20,791 bases of DNA from JBBDYQ01 sp035553855 (GTDB lineage Bacteria > Actinomycetota > Thermoleophilia > Solirubrobacterales > Thermoleophilaceae): the NCBI GenBank assembly GCA_035553855.1, contig DATMJO010000018.1, forward strand, positions 1-20,791, read 5' to 3'. Position numbers and translations under genes: made by a program. This document shows positions 15,943 to 20,791 of this stretch, piece by piece; within the stretch, counting starts at the first letter, position 1; each line of letters opens with the position of its first letter. The notes beneath the pieces were generated by a model. It saw nothing but the letters and a program-made list of their open reading frames with translations, was not told where the DNA came from and did no database searches.

Positions 15943-18430
15943 GCGCATCATCGAACTGCTCGCGGCCGGCGCGGCCGTGGCCGTCGTGATCGCCGTAGGG
16001 ACGGCCGATCCCGAGGGCGATGTCCCGAGCGCGCTTCCCTTCGACGGCCGCAGCCCCGTCGTCGAGGGCGGCGGGAGCCTCAGGGTGATGGTGGCCCTCC
16101 GCCGCCCGTCGCTCGGCGAGCGGATGGCCGCCGAGGAACTCTCGCCCGCGCAGCAGCGCGCGTACGTGCGGAGCCTCAGGCGGGAGGCCGAAGCGCTCCA
16201 GAGCGCGCTCAGGGCGGAGGAGGTCCGCCTCGGCGACGTCGTGAGCTTCGAGCGCGTCTGGAACGGGTTCGCCGCCACGATCCGGCCGGAGGACCTTCCC
16301 CGGGTGCAGACGCTCGACGTGCGCGCCCAACCCGTTCGCCGCTTCTTCCCGGCCGCCGCCCAGGTCGCGCAGGAGCGGCGACAGGTTCCCGCCCGCGAGG
16401 GCCGCGGAGGGCGCGGGCCGCTGGTCGCCCTGCTCGACTCGGGCGTCGACCGCCGCCACACATCGCTCCGCGGCCGCGTGCTCGCCGGACGCGACACGGT
16501 GGACCGCGACGAGGACCCGCGGCCCGGCGGCGGGCCGGAGGGCCGGATCGACCAGCACGGAACCCAGGTCGCGGGCGCGCTCCTCGGGGCGCTCGGGCGC
16601 GGCGGGCGGGTCCTGTCGGTCCGGGTCGCGGGCCTCCAGCAGATCGACTCCGGCGTGGTCGAGGAGGTCGGGACGACCGACCAGGTGCTAGCGGGGCTCG
16701 AGAGCGTCGTGGACCCGGATGGCGACGGCGACGCCGACGACGCCCTCGCGGTCGCTCTGATGGGGGTGAGCTCGCCGTATGCGGGCTTCTCGGACGCGCC
16801 GGAGGCTGAGGCGTCCGCCGCGGCCGCCGGCCTGGGCACGCTCGTGGTGGCTCCGGCCGGGAACGAGGGAGAGGGGCTCGGCCGCTTCGGCACCGTCGGC
16901 TCGCCCGCTGCGGCAGAGGCCGCGCTGGCCGTGGGCGCGCTGGAAGGCGAGGAGGGGGATCCGGGGCTGCCGAAGGTGCGCGTCGGGCTCGCGACGGCCT
17001 CCGGCCGGGCCACCCTCGACGGCCACCTGCTCGGCGGTGAAGGCCGCGCTCTCAGGGCCCGCGCCACCGGGCTCGCGGGGCCCTCGCAGGGCGATCCGCG
17101 CGCCCGTGGGCGCTCGAGCGGCGGCGAGGTCCTCTCGTACTTCGGGGTCGATGCGAGGCCGCGGGCCCGCGGCATGGTCGTCGTGGTGCCCGCCGTGGCG
17201 GGCCGTGAGGCGCCCCCGCCGGCGGCGGTCGGAGCGGCCGCCGGGGCTGCCGGAGCGGTTGCCGTTCTCATCTGCGACCCGGATGGAGACCGTCTCCGGG
17301 GCATCCCGCCGGGCACGGCGGGGTCGATCCCCGTCGTCGGGCTCTCCGGCGACGCCGCGAGGCGCGCGCTCGAGCTGACCGACGGGCGCGGGGGGACGGC
17401 GTTTTTGTCCCGCGGCGAGCCCCGTGCCGCAGGCGCGGGAGCCCTGCGGATGGCGCCCTCGTCCTCCGGCGGCCCCACCTACGACCTCGCTCGCAAGCCG
17501 GACGTCGCCGCCGGAGGGACGACGGTGGCGCCGCTCGCGGGCGGCGGCGCGGCGTTCGCGTCCGGAACCTCCTTCGCGGCGGCACGGGGAGCCGCGGCGG
17601 CGGCGCTCCTGGCGGCCGCCCGCCCCACCCTGGACGCGTCCGGGTTGCGCGCGGCGCTGATCGCGGGGGCGACCCCGCTGCCCGGGCGCTCGCCTGGCGC
17701 CGGGGCGGTCGCTCCGGCCGGGGTCGTCGACCTGCGCGGCGCCGAGCGGGCGCCGGTGATCGCCACGCCCGCCGTTCTCACGCTTCCCGCGGCGGCCCCG
17801 GGGAGGCGCTTCGAGGTCGGGGACACGATCAGGCTGCGAAACCCGGGCCGGCGCGCGGTCACCGTCGCGGCCTCGGCGCACGGAGAGCTTCCGCGCGGGG
17901 TGAGGCTGTTGCTCGCGCCGCGCCGCCTGCGCATCCCAGCCGGGGGGAGCGGCGTCCTCCGGGTCCGGGCAAGGGGCCGGGGAAGGCCCGCCGCGGCGTA
18001 TCTCACTGGAGCGATCCGGCTTGCCTCGGGACGCGGCGTCACGAGCGTCCCGTACGCCCTTCCGCTCGCGAAGGCCGCTCCGGCGCCGCTCGGCCCGCTG
18101 CGGCTGGTCCGGGAGGACGGGCGAGTCGAGGGCGTCCGCTTCTCCGCCGGGTCGGTGCGTCGCGAGGAGGGCGGCTACGCGATCTCCGTTCTGCCCGTCG
18201 GGCGGCTCACCCTCCGGCTCGTGCCCGAGGCGGGAGGAGACGCGGTGCGCGAGCTCACGCCTTCGGGCGGATCACGCGAGCTGCTCCCGGGCGAATACGC
18301 CTACACGCTCACCGGCGAGACGCTGGGCGAGCTGCCCGCCGGGGCGTATCGTTTCGTGGCCCGCGCGCGCGGCCCCGGTCCCCGGGGTGCCCGTACGACA
18401 CGCGCCTCGCGGGCGTTCGAGGTCCGATGA
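15935..18430 (+). CDS. Secreted or membrane-anchored S8 (subtilisin-like) serine protease with PA domain
   Basis: An 831-residue subtilase. Residues 1-25 (Arg-Arg-Arg start plus a hydrophobic stretch) are a signal peptide or anchor. Residues 48-140 look like an inhibitor-type propeptide. The triad is Asp168 (VALLDSGVD), His208 (QHGTQVAGALLG) and Ser546 (ASGTSFAAARGAAAA), with oxyanion Asn310 (APAGNEGEG). A protease-associated (PA) domain is inserted at about 405-480. DPDGDGDADD (260-269) is a likely calcium loop. The C-terminal 200 residues look like Ig/FN3-type beta domains. Motifs are degenerate compared with classical subtilases (GTQ for GTH, no Met or Pro in the Ser motif), but the triad is intact. 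The start is TTG, overlapping the tsaD end by 8 bp, with no visible ribosome binding site. Confidence 0.85.
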   Translation: MRRRIIELLAAGAAVAVVIAVGTADPEGDVPSALPFDGRSPVVEGGGSLRVMVALRRPSLGERMAAEELSPAQQRAYVRSLRREAEALQSALRAEEVRLGDVVSFERVWNGFAATIRPEDLPRVQTLDVRAQPVRRFFPAAAQVAQERRQVPAREGRGGRGPLVALLDSGVDRRHTSLRGRVLAGRDTVDRDEDPRPGGGPEGRIDQHGTQVAGALLGALGRGGRVLSVRVAGLQQIDSGVVEEVGTTDQVLAGLESVVDPDGDGDADDALAVALMGVSSPYAGFSDAPEAEASAAAAGLGTLVVAPAGNEGEGLGRFGTVGSPAAAEAALAVGALEGEEGDPGLPKVRVGLATASGRATLDGHLLGGEGRALRARATGLAGPSQGDPRARGRSSGGEVLSYFGVDARPRARGMVVVVPAVAGREAPPPAAVGAAAGAAGAVAVLICDPDGDRLRGIPPGTAGSIPVVGLSGDAARRALELTDGRGGTAFLSRGEPRAAGAGALRMAPSSSGGPTYDLARKPDVAAGGTTVAPLAGGGAAFASGTSFAAARGAAAAALLAAARPTLDASGLRAALIAGATPLPGRSPGAGAVAPAGVVDLRGAERAPVIATPAVLTLPAAAPGRRFEVGDTIRLRNPGRRAVTVAASAHGELPRGVRLLLAPRRLRIPAGGSGVLRVRARGRGRPAAAYLTGAIRLASGRGVTSVPYALPLAKAAPAPLGPLRLVREDGRVEGVRFSAGSVRREEGGYAISVLPVGRLTLRLVPEAGGDAVRELTPSGGSRELLPGEYAYTLTGETLGELPAGAYRFVARARGPGPRGARTTRASRAFEVR

Positions 18431-18681
18431 CCGAGGTCACCCTCTACGGCAAGCCGGGCTGCTGCCTCTGCGACGAGGCCCGCGAGGCGGTGGACGAGGT
18501 GCGGGCCGAGCGCGGCTTCGATCTCGAGGAGGTCGACATCACCCTCGACCCGGTGCTCGACCGCCGCTATGGAGAGCGGATACCGGTCGTCTGCGTGAAC
18601 GGAGTCGAAGCCTTCGAGCTCGAGGTGGATCCCGACGCCCTGCGGACGCTCCTGGACGGCGGACCTCCCCAGGTAGAGTGA
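18427..18681 (+). CDS. Glutaredoxin-like protein
   Basis: An 84-residue thioredoxin-fold protein, probably of the glutaredoxin/DUF836 group. The redox motif is Cys12-Cys-Leu-Cys15, and the cis-Pro is Pro53 in RIPVV. VTLYGKPGCCLCDEA and PVVCVNGVEAFEL are typical. It should reduce or relay disulphides in the cytoplasm; its partner is unknown. The ATG overlaps the protease stop (ATGA), so it can be read through from that gene. Its 3' end carries the -10 box of rex. Confidence 0.88.
   Translation: MTEVTLYGKPGCCLCDEAREAVDEVRAERGFDLEEVDITLDPVLDRRYGERIPVVCVNGVEAFELEVDPDALRTLLDGGPPQVE
18674..18679 (+). promoter_or_regulatory. Putative -10 box of rex (leaderless type)
   Basis: TAGAGT fits TANNNT, lies within the last codons of the glutaredoxin-like gene and ends 7 bases before GTG 18687. 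The alternative upstream GTG at 18678 would overlap the box. Confidence 0.45.
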
Positions 18682-18686
18682 ACTCG

Positions 18687-19361
18687 GTGAGAATCGAAGA
18701 CCAGCTGGCGCCGCCCGCCCTCGACCAGGACGGCCGCGCCTCGGACCGGCTCTCGCTCGGAGTGGCCGCCCGGCTCTCTCGCTACCTCCAAGTGCTCACC
18801 CAGGCCAAGAAGATGGGCAAGGAGACGATCTCCTCCCAGGAGCTCGCGGACTACACACACGTCAACTCGACGCAGATCCGGCGCGACCTCTCCGGATTCG
18901 GCAAGTTCGGCAAGCGCGGCGTCGGCTACAACGTCGACTCGCTGGTCTCCCAGATCCGCAAGATCCTGCGGACGAGCGGTCAGCACAACATCGTTCTGTT
19001 CGGCGCGGGGCACCTCGGCCGGGCGATCGCGGGGTCCGACATCTTCGCCGACCACGGCTTCAACGTGGTGGCGATCTTCGACACCGACGACGGCAAGGTC
19101 GGTCAGGCGGTCACCGACTCGCTGGCGGTGCGGCCGTACGCGGAGATGCGGCGCGTCGTGGAGGAGGAGGACGTGGTTGTCGGCGTGCTGGCCGTGCCCA
19201 CCGATGCCGCACAGAGCGTGGCCCTGGACCTCGTCGCCGCCGGCGTGAAGATCATCTTCAACTACTCCGAGGCCCTGCTCCAGGTCCCGCCGGACGTGAC
19301 GGTCCACACCTCGAGCCCCGCCGTCGACCTGCTCTACGCGCTCTACTTCTACCTGACCTGA
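18687..19361 (+). CDS. rex: Redox-sensing transcriptional repressor Rex
   Basis: Rex senses the NADH/NAD+ ratio: it binds operators when NADH is low and controls respiratory and fermentative genes. The 224 residues have an N-terminal winged helix (about 22-82, with SSQELADYTHVNSTQIRRDL and FGKFGKRGVGYN) and a Rossmann domain (LFGAGHLGRAIAG, 104-116). FDTDD follows at 131-135 and the C-terminal swapped helix is VDLLYALYFYL. The start is GTG 18687, next to the -10 box. Co-location with a glutaredoxin-like gene and a glutamate-cysteine ligase forms a redox cluster. No clear Rex operator (TTGTGA-N6-TCACAA type) is seen upstream. Confidence 0.96.
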   Translation: MRIEDQLAPPALDQDGRASDRLSLGVAARLSRYLQVLTQAKKMGKETISSQELADYTHVNSTQIRRDLSGFGKFGKRGVGYNVDSLVSQIRKILRTSGQHNIVLFGAGHLGRAIAGSDIFADHGFNVVAIFDTDDGKVGQAVTDSLAVRPYAEMRRVVEEEDVVVGVLAVPTDAAQSVALDLVAAGVKIIFNYSEALLQVPPDVTVHTSSPAVDLLYALYFYLT

Positions 19362-19372
19362 GGCACCCGGCC

Positions 19373-20518
19373 ATGCTCGACATGGACAGCGTCAGGAGCG
19401 CCTTCGAGGCCTCCGAGGACTTCACCGTCGGACTCGAGGAGGAGTTCGGGATCCTCGACCCGCAGACGCTCGAGCTCGCCCAGCGCTTCGACGAGCTCAG
19501 GGACGCAGCGCAGGGTGACGACGTGCTCGCGGGCTCGATCGCGGGGGAGCTCATCTCGTCGGAGATCGAGATCCGCTCCGGCCGCGGCGAGAGCTTCGCG
19601 GCGGCGGCGGCCAGCCAGCGTGAGGCGCGTACGCGCCTGTTCCGCCTGGCCGCCGAGCAGGGGGCGCTCCTGTCGTCCACCGGTACGCATCCGTGGAGTC
19701 CCTGGCAGGACCAGCGGATCATCGACACCGAGCACTACCGCAGGGTCTCCGACGATCTTCGCTACGTCGCATGGCGCAACAACACCTTCGCGTTGCACGT
19801 GCACGTGGGGATCCGCGACGCCGATCGCGCCGTGGCCGTGTGCGACCGGCTGCGCCCCGTCCTGCCCGAGTTGCTCGCGATCTCCGCGAACTCGCCATTC
19901 CTCGACGGGCGCGATTCGGGGCTCCACACCGCCCGCACGCAGATCTTCACCAAGAGCTTCCCCCGCTGCGGCGTGCCGGACCCGTACGGGAGCTTCTCCG
20001 CCTACGCGGACTACGTCGACTTCCTCGTGGGGACGAACTCGATCGTCGAGGCCACCCAGATCTGGTGGAGCGTGCGCCCGCACCACAGCTTCGGAACCGT
20101 CGAGCTGCGAATCTGCGACGCGCAGACGCGCGCTGAGGACTCCACCGCCCTTTCGGGGCTGATCGTCGCGTGCATCGCCCAGGCGGCCCTCGACTACGAC
20201 GAGGACGTGCCGCACGAGCCGCCTCCGCCGCGCCTCGTGGAGGAGAACCTCTGGCGGGCGATCCGGTACGGCCTCGGCGGGCGCATGATCGATCTCGAGC
20301 GCGGAGAGGAGTTCCCGGCGGCCGCGCTCCCCGACAGGCTGCTCGCCTGGACGGCGCCGGCTCGCGCCGCGCTGGGCATACCGGCAGCGCTCCCGGAGGA
20401 GAACGGCGCCCAGCGCCAGCAGCGGGCGCTCGCCACGGGGGCCTCGCTGCGCGAGGTCTTCGCGGCCGAGGTGGCCGACACCCAGCGGACATACGCGGCA
20501 CAGGAGGTGAGGACGTGA
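19373..20518 (+). CDS. Glutamate-cysteine ligase family 2 (YbdK-type carboxylate-amine ligase)
   Basis: A 381-residue GCS2 family enzyme, predicted to join glutamate to cysteine or another amine with ATP. Motifs are FTVGLEEEFGILDP (17-30), the SEIEIRSG segment, SSTGTHPWSPWQDQ, NNTFALHVHVGI and WWSVRPHHSFGTVELRICDAQ, all standard for the family. Length is normal. E. coli YbdK has weak gamma-glutamylcysteine synthetase activity; actinobacterial members include EgtA-like enzymes, so product identity is open. The start is the ATG 11 bp after the rex stop; a second ATG three codons later is possible. Likely co-transcribed with rex. The last codon overlaps the next gene. Confidence 0.9.
   Translation: MLDMDSVRSAFEASEDFTVGLEEEFGILDPQTLELAQRFDELRDAAQGDDVLAGSIAGELISSEIEIRSGRGESFAAAAASQREARTRLFRLAAEQGALLSSTGTHPWSPWQDQRIIDTEHYRRVSDDLRYVAWRNNTFALHVHVGIRDADRAVAVCDRLRPVLPELLAISANSPFLDGRDSGLHTARTQIFTKSFPRCGVPDPYGSFSAYADYVDFLVGTNSIVEATQIWWSVRPHHSFGTVELRICDAQTRAEDSTALSGLIVACIAQAALDYDEDVPHEPPPPRLVEENLWRAIRYGLGGRMIDLERGEEFPAAALPDRLLAWTAPARAALGIPAALPEENGAQRQQRALATGASLREVFAAEVADTQRTYAAQEVRT
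20502..20507 (+). promoter_or_regulatory. Ribosome binding site of the DUF1844 gene
   Basis: AGGAGG, a perfect Shine-Dalgarno core, lies 7 bases before the GTG at 20515 inside the end of the GCS2 gene. It supports the GTG start and translation from the same transcript. Confidence 0.7.
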
Positions 20519-20791
20519 GCGAGGAGGAGATGCGCGCGCGGCTCGAGGAGGAGCTGAAGCGCCTTTCGGTGGACGACGTGGTCGTGCAGACGGCGGTGAC
20601 GCTCGTGAACCTCGGGGGGCGCCGGCTGGGGCTCGTCCCGGGCGCGGAGGACGAGCGCGACATCGAGCAGGCGCGCCTCGCCGTCGAGGCGGTCCGGGCG
20701 CTGTTCCCGCTGCTGCCGGAGGAGACCCAGCCGCCGATCCGCGACGCCCTGTCACAGCTTCAGGTCGGCTTCGCGAAGGTGACCCAGGAGG
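20515..20791 (+). CDS. DUF1844 family protein (partial, runs off the right edge)
   Basis: The first 92 codons of a small protein. It has an acidic/basic helical start, then VDDVVVQTAVTLVNLGGRRLGLVPGAEDERDIEQARLA, which resembles the DUF1844 core (a short helical region followed by an acidic D-E-x-A-R-x-A helix). Function is unknown. The start overlaps the GCS2 stop by 4 bp (GTGA), so it is the downstream member of the rex-GCS2 unit. The missing C-terminus prevents firm classification. Confidence 0.7.
   Translation, partial: MSEEEMRARLEEELKRLSVDDVVVQTAVTLVNLGGRRLGLVPGAEDERDIEQARLAVEAVRALFPLLPEETQPPIRDALSQLQVGFAKVTQE

Noticed and set aside
14881..17478. An 865-codon open frame antisense to tsaD and the protease
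   Set aside because: Antisense shadow with Pro/Ser/Arg-biased composition and no domain; the plus-strand genes are well supported.
18678..18695. GTGAACTCGGTGAG before rex as a Rex operator
   Set aside because: The half-sites are direct rather than inverted and do not fit TTGTGA-N6-TCACAA.

Overview
The window is a stretch of very GC-rich bacterial chromosome, densely packed with genes. DivIVA-like, Rex and DUF1844 proteins, TANNNT -10 boxes placed directly before start codons, and frequent GTG/TTG starts suggest a deep-branching actinobacterium, probably of the class Thermoleophilia (Solirubrobacterales or a relative). The lineage is inferred from overall appearance, not from a phylogenetic marker. 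No rRNA, tRNA, CRISPR array, prophage or insertion sequence is visible.

Layout: (1) 1-4262, nucleotide excision repair: the 3' end of uvrB, a DivIVA-like coiled-coil protein, then uvrA behind a good LexA/SOS box. (2) 4307-7917, single genes: an amidase, a secreted protein with a PASTA domain, an NTF2/SnoaL-like protein and a hexapeptide-repeat acyltransferase. The last two diverge from a 26-bp spacer with symmetric overlapping -10 boxes. (3) 7918-8169, a convergent intergenic region with three copies of a 50-bp palindromic repeat. (4) 8170-11501, a minus-strand operon: a DUF2520 Rossmann protein, panC, panD, panB and yjbQ, joined by 4-bp stop/start overlaps. This is the pantothenate branch of coenzyme A synthesis. 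(5) 11647-13386, a family 4 uracil-DNA glycosylase gene interrupted in frame by a 355-codon intein with a LAGLIDADG homing endonuclease. (6) 13414-18430, the tRNA t6A genes tsaE-tsaB-rimI-tsaD, overlapping a secreted subtilisin-like protease with a PA domain. (7) 18427-20791, redox genes: glutaredoxin-like protein, Rex repressor, glutamate-cysteine ligase type 2, and the start of a DUF1844 protein.

The main discovery candidate is the UDG intein. It sits exactly at the cysteine that, after splicing, should ligate the enzyme's [4Fe-4S] cluster, so the cluster ligand is also the splicing nucleophile. The host enzyme also has Glu where the first cluster Cys normally is, and the intein has Arg in place of the usual penultimate His. 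Other points are the recurring leaderless-type promoter arrangement at seven gene starts, the symmetric divergent promoter, the palindromic repeat cluster and the SOS box of uvrA.

No gene-free stretch exceeds 300 bases; the longest (7918-8169) holds the palindromic repeats.
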